A stretch of DNA of 64,000 bases from Bacillota bacterium (GCA_023433615.1 JAEZCJ010000069.1:44229-108228); one strand, 5' to 3'; positions 24,694-33,936 are shown, counted from the first letter of the stretch. The notes: generated from the sequence alone by a model not told the origin. Program-made: numbers and translations.

Positions 24694-25572
24694 ATGGAAG
24701 CGGCATTCGCGCCATTCACGCCATTCGAATTGCACATGGGTCCCGATCGCGTTCTGCGGGGCGATTATTGGCCAGCCTCCGGTTCGTTCCGGGGGTTGTT
24801 AATTGTATGCCACGGGTTTCGGGCTTACAAGGATGCGCTGATGTTCCCGTATATCTCGCAACAATTCTCAATGCGCGGATTAGATGTCATCAATCTGAAT
24901 TTCTCCCTTAATGGCGTCGGGCCGGAACTGACGTATCACGCGGAACCGGAGAAATTCGCCGTGAACACCTACTCGAGAGAGCTCGAGGATCTTGCTTTCT
25001 TGATTCGCCGGATACGCGACAATAGCTGTATGGAGCCATTGACGAATCGTGCGCGCGAAGGGGATATCCCTATCTTCCTGCTGGGTCACAGCCGCGGAGG
25101 GTTTAACGGTTATATCACGGCTGTCGAGCGTCCGGGCGAAATCGCGGGGGTTATTGCCTGGAACGGGCACTTCGATGATCTTGAAGCGATCTTCACGCGG
25201 GCCGCCGTGAGGGAAATGCGGGAGAAGGGCCACTCGTATTACGGGGCACGACGGGCCAAGCGCAGATTGCCGCTGGACGCGGAGCTTCTGCACGATTTGG
25301 ATCGGAATGCAGAACGGTTTGACGTCTACCGGCATGCCGCAGACGCGACAGTCCCCATGTTGTTTGTTCAGGGATCCGAAGATTTCGTCTTTATACAGAG
25401 GGCCTCCGCCAAGCTGGCTAGGATGAATCCCTTGTTCGCCAGGGCGCTTATCGATGGAGCGAATCATACGCTCGGAATCGCTCACCCGTTCGTTGGAACG
25501 ACGCCTGCCTTGGAGGAAGCGATCGACAAGTCGTTCGCGTTCATCGCCGGCGTAACGCCCTGCAGAAATTGA
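24694..25572 (+). CDS. Alpha/beta hydrolase
   Basis: A 292-residue alpha/beta hydrolase. GLLIVCHGFRAYKDA gives the oxyanion-strand HG motif, IFLLGHSRGGFNGY the nucleophile elbow (GHSRGG), VPMLFVQGSEDFVF the acid Asp region and IDGANHTLGIAHPF the catalytic His. There is no signal peptide. It starts two bases after the VOC stop, so the two are co-translated. Family relatives are esterases and dienelactone-type hydrolases; the substrate is not predictable. Confidence 0.85.
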   Translation: MEAAFAPFTPFELHMGPDRVLRGDYWPASGSFRGLLIVCHGFRAYKDALMFPYISQQFSMRGLDVINLNFSLNGVGPELTYHAEPEKFAVNTYSRELEDLAFLIRRIRDNSCMEPLTNRAREGDIPIFLLGHSRGGFNGYITAVERPGEIAGVIAWNGHFDDLEAIFTRAAVREMREKGHSYYGARRAKRRLPLDAELLHDLDRNAERFDVYRHAADATVPMLFVQGSEDFVFIQRASAKLARMNPLFARALIDGANHTLGIAHPFVGTTPALEEAIDKSFAFIAGVTPCRN

Positions 25573-25609
25573 ATCGGATGGGTCGGATAGCTAGCGTTGG
25601 CGCATCGGT

Positions 25610-26881
25610 TCACGACCCGAGCGGCGGCAGCCGCTCAGGCATCACCACGAATCCACCTGCCTTACGGGATTGCAACACGGTAACCAGTTGATTCTGAAGG
25701 GAGACGGGACAGGTTATCTGAATAATGACCTCGCTGTTGCGCTTGGCAGTAAGTCTTAGCTTCTTGGTTTTCTTTACAGCGATCTCAATCATCAAGCCTA
25801 GGATGAAACCGCCCGCTAAGCCGATCAAACCCCAAATAATAGGCCCCCAATAGAGAATAAACCCATAGATCGCTCCCAAGGCGCCCATAGTCGTACCGCT
25901 AATCATGGCACCATCCAGCATGCTTCTTCCGTCCACTCGGTGCATGGTGTCGATGACATGGGTCTCGGAGTCCAAGTTCTCGAGGGGAAGCGCAACGATA
26001 TTCTGCACCGGCACTCCAAGCCTCTCGATATCATGGATCGCAATCTCCACGAAAGGCGAATGGTCGAAGGTGGCAATAATTTTAACGGTTTGATCCTCGA
26101 CTGCATTTCGGTGTTCCAAGTGATCAGCCCTCGCTCGAAGGAATCGAATTTGTTCAATATCGTATAGCGTATTGTTCTCCGTAACCGACACATAGGCTTG
26201 GTAGATCGCGAAACCGTACATGGACGGGAGAAATAAGAACCACTGCCAGTCGACGATTGCCGCAAGTCCGTTAAAGTCCCCTAGAAACGAATAGAGCAGG
26301 GAACGAACCGCGACAGCCTTATAGCAGATGGCGATCCACCATGCGAGAATGAACGTGCCGACAACCGTGCTGCCGCCATAAAGTTGACCCAAGCCGGGGG
26401 AGAAGACGGACCAGATCATGCCGACCCACGGATTTTTCTTATCAAGGGTCACGATATCGAAGAAGCTAATGTCAGATGGGACCACCGGGGCGTCTTCAAT
26501 CTCGGACAGCATATGATTCTTCTTGATCTCGACTGCGCAGCGGTAGCTGTCCCATATGGAGAATATGTACACGGCTACGTATAGGAGACCCCAGTCCTGG
26601 TTGATCTGAGCCGTGGCCTCTGCGAACTTGCCGTGGAAGGATAGGGCAATCGCCATGTTAAGATTGGACAGGCTGTTCACAGCGAGTTCCCACAGGATCA
26701 GAATGAACCCATGCAAGTACTTACCGATATACATATGACCGAAGCCCGGGAAGCACAGCGACCATAACGCCGTAACCCAAGGAGTGCGAGGATATACGGA
26801 ATTGATTCCGAATACGGAGATCTGCCCTTTGGAATAGCGCGGTCGAATGGCGGCGGACTGGGACTGTTTCCGATGCGGCAT
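25610..26881 (-). CDS. Multi-pass membrane protein with two TM2-like repeats and a C-terminal glycine-zipper segment
   Basis: A 423-residue protein I do not recognise as a named family. An internal duplication is visible: PWVTALWSLCFPGFGHMYIG (about residues 34-53) and NPWVGMIWSVFSPGLGQLYGG (about 153-173), each followed by two hydrophobic helices and a conserved Trp/Tyr segment (SIWDSYRCAVE / FAIYQAYVSVTE). Each copy resembles a TM2/'PG.G..Y.G' hairpin. The C-terminal third has a soluble stretch with KIIATFDHSP, then a glycine-rich membrane hairpin (GALGAIYGFILY, GLIGLAGGFILG) and a basic tail. It is divergent from the SLH surface-protein gene. Confidence 0.75.
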   Translation of the reverse strand: MPHRKQSQSAAIRPRYSKGQISVFGINSVYPRTPWVTALWSLCFPGFGHMYIGKYLHGFILILWELAVNSLSNLNMAIALSFHGKFAEATAQINQDWGLLYVAVYIFSIWDSYRCAVEIKKNHMLSEIEDAPVVPSDISFFDIVTLDKKNPWVGMIWSVFSPGLGQLYGGSTVVGTFILAWWIAICYKAVAVRSLLYSFLGDFNGLAAIVDWQWFLFLPSMYGFAIYQAYVSVTENNTLYDIEQIRFLRARADHLEHRNAVEDQTVKIIATFDHSPFVEIAIHDIERLGVPVQNIVALPLENLDSETHVIDTMHRVDGRSMLDGAMISGTTMGALGAIYGFILYWGPIIWGLIGLAGGFILGLMIEIAVKKTKKLRLTAKRNSEVIIQITCPVSLQNQLVTVLQSRKAGGFVVMPERLPPLGS

Positions 26882-26938
26882 AGCTTGTTCTCTCCTGACT
26901 CGGCTTTACCGCCTAATATTTCCAATGGGAGGATAATT

Positions 26939-26958
26939 ATTCTTTCATAATTCTTTCA
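26939..26958 (+). repeat. 11-bp-spaced direct repeat upstream of the SLH protein gene
   Basis: ATTCTTTCA occurs at 26939-26947 and again at 26950-26958, an exact 9-base repeat with 11-bp period in the divergent promoter region. This is the geometry of an OmpR-type regulator site, but which gene it serves is not known. Confidence 0.45.
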
Positions 26959-27039
26959 GAGCGCTGTGATAGGATTCTAGACGGAACGTGCATGCTTGGC
27001 TAACAGGCGTGCAATGAAGGTCTAGGAGGAAAGTGCAGC

Positions 27040-30000
27040 ATGAGAAAAACAGTGCTAATCGTAATGGCGGTACTTCTAAGCGCGGGGTCATGGATGGGCG
27101 CGTATCCTGCGTCGGTAGAGGCAGCTCCATATCCTTTTTCGGATGGAGAGGGGACGCCAACGGATCCTTACGTGATCATGACGGCGGAAGAGCTCGATCA
27201 TGTAAGGGATGACCTCGCAGCAAGCTATCGGTTGGGAACGGATATCGATCTGTCCCCGTATACGGCGAACTGGGTTCCGATCGGCTCGGACCCCTTCGGC
27301 GACGCCTTCACTGGACAATTTGACGGCGGCCATCATACGATTAGCGGACTGAAGATTGTATCTTCAGATGTATTCATTGGATTGTTCGGATTTGCAAGCG
27401 ATGCGTCAGGCGGCTACTTGAAAAATGTGCGGCTGGTAGACGTGGATATTACGGTCGGCGCCGGCAACTCCCAAGCTGGCGGTCTGGTCGGCGCCTCCGC
27501 ATCGCCGATTGAAGGCGTCTCGGTGAGAGGCGAGATTCGCGGAATAGGGTCGACGATCGGCGGTCTAGCCGGGCAAGCCGTGAGATCGGTATCTGACAGC
27601 GAAGCAGACGTATGGATTGATGGCCTGTTTGATCAGGCAGGCGGGCTTATCGGAACCGTGACATCGGGCGGGAGCGTGGACCACAGCTATGCTACAAGCA
27701 ACGTAAACTTGACAGGTAGCGGGCAGGCAGGCGGACTAGTCGGGCATTGGTCGGGAGGGCCCACCTTGGGGAACAGCTATGCGTACGGTTCTGCAACCAG
27801 TCAATTGGGGGACGTCGGTGGCTTGGTGGGCGAGGTTTATAATAGTCTTACCATTACCGACAGCTATGCAGCGGTCGAACTGACAACCGGAGGCGGTCAG
27901 GTCGGCGGTATGGTCGGGAACAGGTCCGGGCTCTTCCCGCTGCCTGAAGTGACAATTACAAGAAGCTACTGGGACAATAATGCGCATGCTACAGCGGGTG
28001 TAACCGGGTGGAATGCAGATCGAAGCAATGCAGTTGACCGGAATGATCTGAACACGTGGAGCACGTTCGCCACCTGGGACAGTGCCGTATGGGGCATCCA
28101 AGAGGGAGCGGGAATGCCGTATCTGAAAGCATTCGCGCCTGTGTTACGGGCCCAGCCTCCGTCAGCTTCCTATGATACTGAGCCAGCCGATAACGTGCTT
28201 GAGGTGTCCGGCTCTGTAAGGGATGGAAGCATCGGCGAGCCGTTAACGGTACTTATTGAGATCGTTAATAGTAGCGGCGAGACGGTAAGGGATCATGTCA
28301 TCAATCAGTTGGCTACAGGCAACGATGAAACCTTCGATTGGCAGACGACAATAGATGATCGAACCTATCCGGAGGGCGCCTATACACTGCGTATTACGGC
28401 GGCGGACACGGTTGCAGGGCAGGAACAACAGCAGCTCTATGCATTTAACGTGGAAGATATCACGGCACCGGCGGCGCCGAATATCACCGGGCCAACGGAA
28501 GGACAGAAGCTGGGGCTGACGAGGCCTGCAATCAGCGGTACGGCGGAAGCCGGCAGTACGGTAACGATTGTATTGGACGGTATCGATGCCGGAACTGCAG
28601 CGGCGGCAGGCGATGGAAGCTGGTCGTGGACGCCGTCGTCGGATCCAGGCGAAGGCGCACATGCGGTGCGTGCCCGGACGACCGATGCGGCGGGGAATGC
28701 AAGCGTCGATTCCGCCGCGCGCTCGTTCACGGTGGACACGCAAGCCCCGGTAATTAGCCTGGCTGGCGCGAACCCGATGCTAGTATCGGCGGGCAGCGTC
28801 TTCACGGATCCGGGAGCGACAGCCGTCGACGCGGTGGATGGGCCTATTGCGCAGTCGGCATTAACGGTGACCGGTGCGGTGAATGCAAGTGCGGTCGGCA
28901 GCTACACGCTAATGTATCAGGTGGAGGATGCCGCGGGGAATGCCGGAACGGAGACGAGGACGGTTAACGTCGTCGATATGACACCGCCGGTGATTAGTCT
29001 GACCGGGGCGAACCCCATGCAGGTAACGGCAGGCAGCGTCTTTACGGATCCGGGAGCGACAGTCGCAGACGCGGTGGACGGGGTCATCGACCCGGCGTCG
29101 ATTACGGTAGCCGGAGCGGTGAATGCCAGTGCGGCCGGCACCTACACGCTGACGTATCAGGCGCAGGATGCAGCAGGGAATACGGCCAGCGTGACGAGGA
29201 CCGTCGAGGTTGTACCGGCAGCGCCTGGCGCGAGTCCCGCACCTGTCGCGGCAAGGTCCAGCAATGCGGAGCTTGCGCAGCTCGTGCTGACTAGCGGCGG
29301 AATAACGCTGCCGTTATCGCCTGCGTTTGCGCCGGGTACGACCGTATATAGCGCCGAGACTGCTGGCGAGCATGTCGAGCTGGAGTGGAAGGCATCTGAT
29401 CCGAATACGGCGGTGAAGCTGCTCAACGCATCTGCGGACGCAGCGAATCGCATTGCGTTGGAAGCAGGAGCGAACAGCGTGGTACTGGCTGTTCGAGCAG
29501 AGGATGGAACGGAGAAGCGATACACCGTGACGGTAACCCGTCTGACCGCCGCTGAGGGAGGTCCGGCACAGGAAGCCGCATGTCCGTTCACGGATATTCA
29601 GGGCCACTGGGCAGAAGCGGATATATGCGAAGCTGCAGCGCAGGGGATCGTGGAGGGCGTGGACAAGCATCGCTATGCCCCTGACACGCCTGTAACGCGA
29701 GTCGAATTCGCCGTGATGCTGTTGCGTACGCTGCGAGTGCCGATTCGAGAAGCGGAGGCAGAGGCAGCACAAGAAGCAGAGCTAGCCTTCCGCGATAAGG
29801 CCGGCATACCGCAATGGGCGCGTTCGGCGATCGACATCGGAGTAGCCGAAGGCATGCTTAACGGATACCCGGATGGGACATTCCGTCCGGAGAGGACGAT
29901 GATTCGGATCGAGCTGGCAGCCATGCTGGCCAAGGCAATGAAGTGGGAGAAGAGCGGAGATATCGATCTATCTTTCGCTGATCGGGTCGGTATTCCCGAC

Positions 30001-30144
30001 TGGGCACAATCGTATGTAGCTGCTGCCTATGAAGAGGGACTCATGCAAGGCCGGGCCGGCAATTTATTCGTGCCGCGAGGCATGACGACAAGAGCGGAAG
30101 CGGCCGTAGTGCTGCTGAGGCTGCGGCATACGCTTCATCGCTAA
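27040..30144 (+). CDS. Large S-layer-anchored surface protein (GLUG, Ig-like, DUF5011, cadherin-like and SLH domains)
   Basis: A 1034-residue secreted mosaic protein. In order: signal peptide (1-29), GLUG-type beta-helix repeats with recurring GGLVG/GGLIG (about 100-330), an Ig-like section (about 370-475), a bacterial Ig domain with AGSTVTIVLDG and AARSFTVDT (about 480-566), two nearly identical DUF5011 domains (567-727), a cadherin-like beta-sandwich domain (NAELAQLVLTSGG to YTVTVTR, about 745-845) and three SLH motifs (FTDIQGHWAEADI, FRDKAGIPQWARSAI, FADRVGIPDWAQSY) at the end. SLH domains bind pyruvylated wall polymers, so the protein is displayed on the surface. AGGAGG precedes the ATG. 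Confidence 0.9.
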   Translation: MRKTVLIVMAVLLSAGSWMGAYPASVEAAPYPFSDGEGTPTDPYVIMTAEELDHVRDDLAASYRLGTDIDLSPYTANWVPIGSDPFGDAFTGQFDGGHHTISGLKIVSSDVFIGLFGFASDASGGYLKNVRLVDVDITVGAGNSQAGGLVGASASPIEGVSVRGEIRGIGSTIGGLAGQAVRSVSDSEADVWIDGLFDQAGGLIGTVTSGGSVDHSYATSNVNLTGSGQAGGLVGHWSGGPTLGNSYAYGSATSQLGDVGGLVGEVYNSLTITDSYAAVELTTGGGQVGGMVGNRSGLFPLPEVTITRSYWDNNAHATAGVTGWNADRSNAVDRNDLNTWSTFATWDSAVWGIQEGAGMPYLKAFAPVLRAQPPSASYDTEPADNVLEVSGSVRDGSIGEPLTVLIEIVNSSGETVRDHVINQLATGNDETFDWQTTIDDRTYPEGAYTLRITAADTVAGQEQQQLYAFNVEDITAPAAPNITGPTEGQKLGLTRPAISGTAEAGSTVTIVLDGIDAGTAAAAGDGSWSWTPSSDPGEGAHAVRARTTDAAGNASVDSAARSFTVDTQAPVISLAGANPMLVSAGSVFTDPGATAVDAVDGPIAQSALTVTGAVNASAVGSYTLMYQVEDAAGNAGTETRTVNVVDMTPPVISLTGANPMQVTAGSVFTDPGATVADAVDGVIDPASITVAGAVNASAAGTYTLTYQAQDAAGNTASVTRTVEVVPAAPGASPAPVAARSSNAELAQLVLTSGGITLPLSPAFAPGTTVYSAETAGEHVELEWKASDPNTAVKLLNASADAANRIALEAGANSVVLAVRAEDGTEKRYTVTVTRLTAAEGGPAQEAACPFTDIQGHWAEADICEAAAQGIVEGVDKHRYAPDTPVTRVEFAVMLLRTLRVPIREAEAEAAQEAELAFRDKAGIPQWARSAIDIGVAEGMLNGYPDGTFRPERTMIRIELAAMLAKAMKWEKSGDIDLSFADRVGIPDWAQSYVAAAYEEGLMQGRAGNLFVPRGMTTRAEAAVVLLRLRHTLHR
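28741..29220 (+). repeat. Tandem 240-bp duplication encoding two DUF5011 domains
   Basis: Two 240-bp units (28741-28980 and 28981-29220) encode 80-residue domains sharing PVISL-GANPM, GSVFTDPGAT, VDAVDG and GAVNASA-G-YTL-YQ. The high identity suggests a recent duplication within the surface-protein gene and a site where repeat number may vary between strains. Confidence 0.85.
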
Positions 30145-30148
30145 TTAG

Positions 30149-30189
30149 CCGTCTATTCCCGTGCATCATCTGGGAATAGACGGTTTTTC
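30149..30189 (+). terminator. Rho-independent terminator of the SLH protein gene
   Basis: CCGTCTATTCCC pairs perfectly with GGGAATAGACGG (12 bp) and is followed by TTTTTCT, five bases after the stop codon. Confidence 0.9.
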
Positions 30190-30200
30190 TGTTTGATACA

Positions 30201-30242
30201 GACAAGCGCGGTATGTTAACTTTAGGACATACTGCGCTTGTC
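30201..30242. promoter_or_regulatory. Second long hairpin between the SLH gene and the 7TM kinase gene
   Basis: GACAAGCGCGGTATGT (30201-30216) pairs with ACATACTGCGCTTGTC (30227-30242) over 16 bp with one G-U pair; TTATTTCG follows. It comes only 12 bases after a full terminator and 44 bases before the kinase start, so it may be a second terminator, an operator palindrome, or a leader structure of the kinase mRNA. Confidence 0.6.
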
Positions 30243-30285
30243 TTATTTCGATCTCATCCTAAGTCATACATGAGGGAACTTCCGC

Positions 30286-32022
30286 ATGAATACTGCTGTC
30301 GAGAATGTCCTGATGATTGCGTCCGTCATGCTGACGGGGATCATCTTATACTTCGTCTATGGGTTCAGACGAGAGCGCGGCATACGCTATCTAATCGGCG
30401 TAATTGTGTGCCGCATCATCTATTCCGGCAGCATACTGCTGGAGAAGAACAGCGAGCTATTGCTCGATAAGCTGTTCTTCCGCCATATGCAGAGCACAAC
30501 CTTGAATCTCATGGTGCCGTTCGTGATGCTATTCGTCCTCCGATTAATCGGACGAGACACCTTGAAGCCTCGTTGGCAGGCGCTGCTGTTCGCGGTATTC
30601 GCGCTATGGTCGCTGCTGTCATGGTTCGACGCCGAGCTTCATATGATCTATCGCGCAATCGAGCTCGTGGACGGCCATCTCATGACGACGAAAACCGCTT
30701 ACTCCATCACGTTCAGCGTGCTGTGCTACGGCATTGTGAGCGTGTGCGTCATTCTTCTATTTAAGTATATTCGGAGCATTCGTTACGACTACAGCAAGCC
30801 CGGGATGTGGGTGCTGGCATTGAGCACAATCCCGCTGGTGCTGGAGATCGCCAAGCTGATGAATCCGGCTTGGTCAACTTGGCTGCTTCCGTTATCGGTA
30901 TACTGCAGCTTCGCAGGCACCTTGATGCTGGTCATCATGCTGCGCATCAAGTTCTTCTCGACCGTGCCGATCGCCAGGAATATCGTGCTGGATGCCCTTC
31001 AAGAGGGCATCGTCATTGCGAATGCTTCAGGGAGGGTCATCGATCATAATCAGCAGGCTTCCGACTGGTTCAAGGCGTTAGGCTATATGGGCTTGGATGG
31101 CCGGAATATCGCGGATCTGTTGAAGCCATGGTCGGAGTGGCATAAGCTCTGCAGGTCGATGCAGCAGGGCCGCGTAGAGATTGACCATTGGTTGAACGGC
31201 GAACGGAGAATATACAGCGTGAACGTCTATCCGTTGCGCGTAGCAGGCAGGGATGGGCAGGGCAGCATCTCGCTGATCGTGGATATTACGGAGAAAGAGA
31301 GGCATCTGGAGCAAATTGCGGAGCTGAACCGAATGAAGGATCAGCTGTTCACGATCGTGTCGCACGATATTCGAAGCCCGCTTGCGATCCAATATCAACT
31401 CGTCGAATTGCTGGAGGAGGATAGAGGCCGCATGGAGCCCCAACACCGGGAGCTCATTCAGTTGCTCGGCAACCAGATTCGCGGCACGCTCGGCATGACG
31501 AATAATCTATTAGAGTGGTTCCGCAGCCAGCGAGAGGATATGACCCTTCGCCCAGAACGATTGGACCTGCATGAAGTGGTGGAGGATTGCTGCGAGATGC
31601 TGCGCATGCAGAGTGAGGCCAAGCAGCTCGAAGTGCGGAATCGGGTCGCGAACAATACTCGCGTGTACGCCGACCGAGAAGCATTAGGCTTGATCATGCG
31701 CAATCTGTTATCCAATGCCGTCAAGTTCACCGGCTTGGGCGGGACGGTTCAAGTGGACGCCCGCACAGCCGAGAAGTCTGTAATCGTTACCGTTCGCGAT
31801 AACGGGGTCGGCATGACAGAGGAGCAGGCTCGTCACCTATTCGCCGGGGATCGGCTTTACTCCTCGGCCGGTACTTCGGGAGAGAAGGGGACGGGTCTTG
31901 GGCTGCTCGTCAGCCGGCAGTTCGTGCAGCGAAGCGGCGGGGAGCTATGGGCGGAGAGCACGGCAGGACAAGGGAGCGCGTTTCACTTTACCATCGTCAG
32001 AAGAGAGGGAGCAGAGGGATGA
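30286..32022 (+). CDS. Histidine kinase with N-terminal seven-helix membrane domain, PAS and kinase domains
   Basis: A 578-residue kinase. Residues 1-225 contain seven hydrophobic helices (the 7TM histidine-kinase sensor type), residues about 230-340 a PAS-like domain (EGIVIANASGRVIDHN, LIVDITEKERH), then the HisKA box FTIVSHDIRSPLAIQYQ, N-box NLLSNAVKFTG and G-boxes NGVGMTEEQ and GTGLGLLVSRQFV. The 7TM unit probably senses a membrane-soluble ligand. GAGGGA lies nine bases before the ATG. The stop overlaps the start of the regulator gene (ATGA), so they are a translationally coupled two-component pair. Confidence 0.88.
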   Translation: MNTAVENVLMIASVMLTGIILYFVYGFRRERGIRYLIGVIVCRIIYSGSILLEKNSELLLDKLFFRHMQSTTLNLMVPFVMLFVLRLIGRDTLKPRWQALLFAVFALWSLLSWFDAELHMIYRAIELVDGHLMTTKTAYSITFSVLCYGIVSVCVILLFKYIRSIRYDYSKPGMWVLALSTIPLVLEIAKLMNPAWSTWLLPLSVYCSFAGTLMLVIMLRIKFFSTVPIARNIVLDALQEGIVIANASGRVIDHNQQASDWFKALGYMGLDGRNIADLLKPWSEWHKLCRSMQQGRVEIDHWLNGERRIYSVNVYPLRVAGRDGQGSISLIVDITEKERHLEQIAELNRMKDQLFTIVSHDIRSPLAIQYQLVELLEEDRGRMEPQHRELIQLLGNQIRGTLGMTNNLLEWFRSQREDMTLRPERLDLHEVVEDCCEMLRMQSEAKQLEVRNRVANNTRVYADREALGLIMRNLLSNAVKFTGLGGTVQVDARTAEKSVIVTVRDNGVGMTEEQARHLFAGDRLYSSAGTSGEKGTGLGLLVSRQFVQRSGGELWAESTAGQGSAFHFTIVRREGAEG

Positions 32023-33146
32023 AAGTTCTTGTTGTCGACGATGAGCCTGCCATGCTGCTCGCCATGAAGCGATTGCTGTCCGATATCGAAGGCGTCGAGC
32101 TCGTGGGATGCTTCCGGAACGCGGAGACGACGCTTGCATTCGTTCGGGAGAACGACGTTCATCTCGCATTCCTCGACATTCAGATCGCCGCGGAGGACGG
32201 GCTCCAGCTGGCCCGCGGATTGCAGGCGCTGCGTGCGGACCTTGATATCGTATTCACGACCTCCCATACGGAATATGCGATTCACGCCTATGATGTCTAT
32301 CCGCTCGATTATATGGTGAAGCCAATCGCCAGAACGCGCCTGGCCCGGACGATCGCCAAGGCGGCCGGCAGGCGCAGCTCCTTGCCTCCTGCCGACGGCG
32401 ATCCTGTCCTTGACCGTCTGACCGTTCAGGGACTGGGCTGCTTCGAGGTCAGCAGCAAGCAGGCGGGGCCAGTCAATTGGATCTCCAAGAAGAGCATGGA
32501 GCTCTTCGCCTACTTGCTCGTGAATAGGGGCCGAAGCGTGAGCAAAGCTCGGTTATTGGAAGACGTCTTTCCGGACATGCCGCATAGGAATGCGGAAACG
32601 TATCTTCATACGTCGGTCTATCAGCTTCGCAAAGCGTTATCGCCGCATGGGTTCAAGGAGATGGTGATATCCGCGCAAGAACAATATCGCGTCGATATCG
32701 ACCAGGCGGATGTCGACTTCATACGGTTCGAAGCGGGCGTGAATGCTTGGACCGCTATCGACGCAACGAATGAGGCGGCGGCGATCGCGCTGGAGAAGCG
32801 TTACGCAGGCGATCTGTTCGAAGGCAAGTCCTATGCGTGGGCAGCCGTGGAGCACGAACGGCTGGCCCTTCTCTACGATACCTACGCCAAGCGTCTCGCA
32901 AGCGGGCTGCTGACGATGAAGCGATATCGAGAAGCTGCGCAGATTGCGAAGAAGCTGGTCATGCGCAATGAATACGAAGAAGAGGCAACGCTGCTGCTGT
33001 TGCGCATACTCGGCGAGACGGGAGATCGACAGTCCTTCCGCGATTATTATGAGCAGCATACGCGATTATTGCTCCAAGAGCTGGGCTTGCAGCCTTCCGA
33101 GGGATGTCGAGCGCTCTATGAACAGTATATCGGAATAGGGGGATGA
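32019..33146 (+). CDS. Response regulator with winged-helix and BTAD (SARP-like) output domain
   Basis: A 375-residue regulator. The receiver has DDE at residues 7-9, Asp53 in LAFLDIQIA and MVKPI near residue 107. Residues about 135-220 form an OmpR-like winged helix (SMELFAYLLVNRGRSVSKAR, NAETYLHTSVYQLRKAL) and residues about 225-375 a bacterial transcriptional activator domain of helical repeats (EHERLALLYDTYAKRLASG, YEEEATLLLLRILGETGD). Receiver plus SARP-like output is uncommon compared with plain OmpR regulators. The start at 32019 overlaps the kinase stop. A nitroreductase gene starts two bases after its stop. Confidence 0.87.
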   Translation: MKVLVVDDEPAMLLAMKRLLSDIEGVELVGCFRNAETTLAFVRENDVHLAFLDIQIAAEDGLQLARGLQALRADLDIVFTTSHTEYAIHAYDVYPLDYMVKPIARTRLARTIAKAAGRRSSLPPADGDPVLDRLTVQGLGCFEVSSKQAGPVNWISKKSMELFAYLLVNRGRSVSKARLLEDVFPDMPHRNAETYLHTSVYQLRKALSPHGFKEMVISAQEQYRVDIDQADVDFIRFEAGVNAWTAIDATNEAAAIALEKRYAGDLFEGKSYAWAAVEHERLALLYDTYAKRLASGLLTMKRYREAAQIAKKLVMRNEYEEEATLLLLRILGETGDRQSFRDYYEQHTRLLLQELGLQPSEGCRALYEQYIGIGG

Positions 33147-33148
33147 AG

Positions 33149-33901
33149 ATGAACGAGACGATCAAGGGCATGATGCAGCACCGCTCCGTTCGGCAGTTCC
33201 AGCCGACGCCGATCGAGGACGACGTGCTGGAGACCATCGTGCTGGCGGCACAGCGTGCGTCGACGTCCAGCAATGTGCAGGCTTATAGCGTCATTGCGGT
33301 GAAGGATGCGAAGCTGAAGCAGGAGCTCGCCGAGGTGACGGGCAATCAGCGCAACGTGCTGGAATGCCCGCTGTTCCTCGTGTGGTGCGCCGACCTGCAT
33401 CGGAATCAGGTGGCCGTGGAAGGCCTTGGGGCCCGCATGGTGTCCGGCACGACGGAGAATCTGGTCGTGGCAACGGTCGATGCGGCCCTTGCGGCACAGA
33501 ATGCGGCAGTGGCAGCCGAATCGCTGGGGCTTGGCATCGTGTACGTAGGCGGCATTCGCAACGATCTGCGGAGCGTGTCGCGGTTGCTCCGCCTGCCGAA
33601 GCTGGTGTTCCCGGTATTCGGGATGTGCATCGGCTATCCCGCCCATGATCCGGGACTGCGCCCGCGGCTCCCGCTGGAGGCTGTGCTGCACCGGGAAGCG
33701 TACGCACCCGATGCGGAAGCAGCGGAGGCGGTCCGGCAATATGATGCGGACATGCGCGAGTATTACGTCGAGCGGACCGGCGGGAAGCGGAGTGCGACCT
33801 GGTCGCAAGAGATGGCGGCCAAGTACGGGCGACCCGCGAGGGCGGATGTGCGCGATTACCTCGTGGAGCAGGGGTTCATGACGGACACCTGTAAGCCATA
33901 A
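33149..33901 (+). CDS. nfrA: NADPH-dependent flavin/nitro reductase, NfrA/NfsA type
   Basis: A 250-residue flavin reductase: MMQHRSVRQFQPTPIEDD at the N-terminus binds FMN phosphate, ASTSSNVQAYSVIAVKD follows, and the GLGIVYVGGIRNDL / FGMCIGYPAHDPGLRPRLP segment is typical of NfsA/NfrA rather than of short NfnB proteins. These dimeric FMN enzymes reduce nitro compounds, quinones or oxidised thiols. The ATG at 33149 is six bases after TAGGGGG; ATG 33143 would be too close. Its position right behind the BTAD regulator suggests shared transcription. Confidence 0.85.
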   Translation: MNETIKGMMQHRSVRQFQPTPIEDDVLETIVLAAQRASTSSNVQAYSVIAVKDAKLKQELAEVTGNQRNVLECPLFLVWCADLHRNQVAVEGLGARMVSGTTENLVVATVDAALAAQNAAVAAESLGLGIVYVGGIRNDLRSVSRLLRLPKLVFPVFGMCIGYPAHDPGLRPRLPLEAVLHREAYAPDAEAAEAVRQYDADMREYYVERTGGKRSATWSQEMAAKYGRPARADVRDYLVEQGFMTDTCKP

Positions 33902-33936
33902 TGGTCGGGATGGTTCGGTGAGAGGAGCGGATCGGA

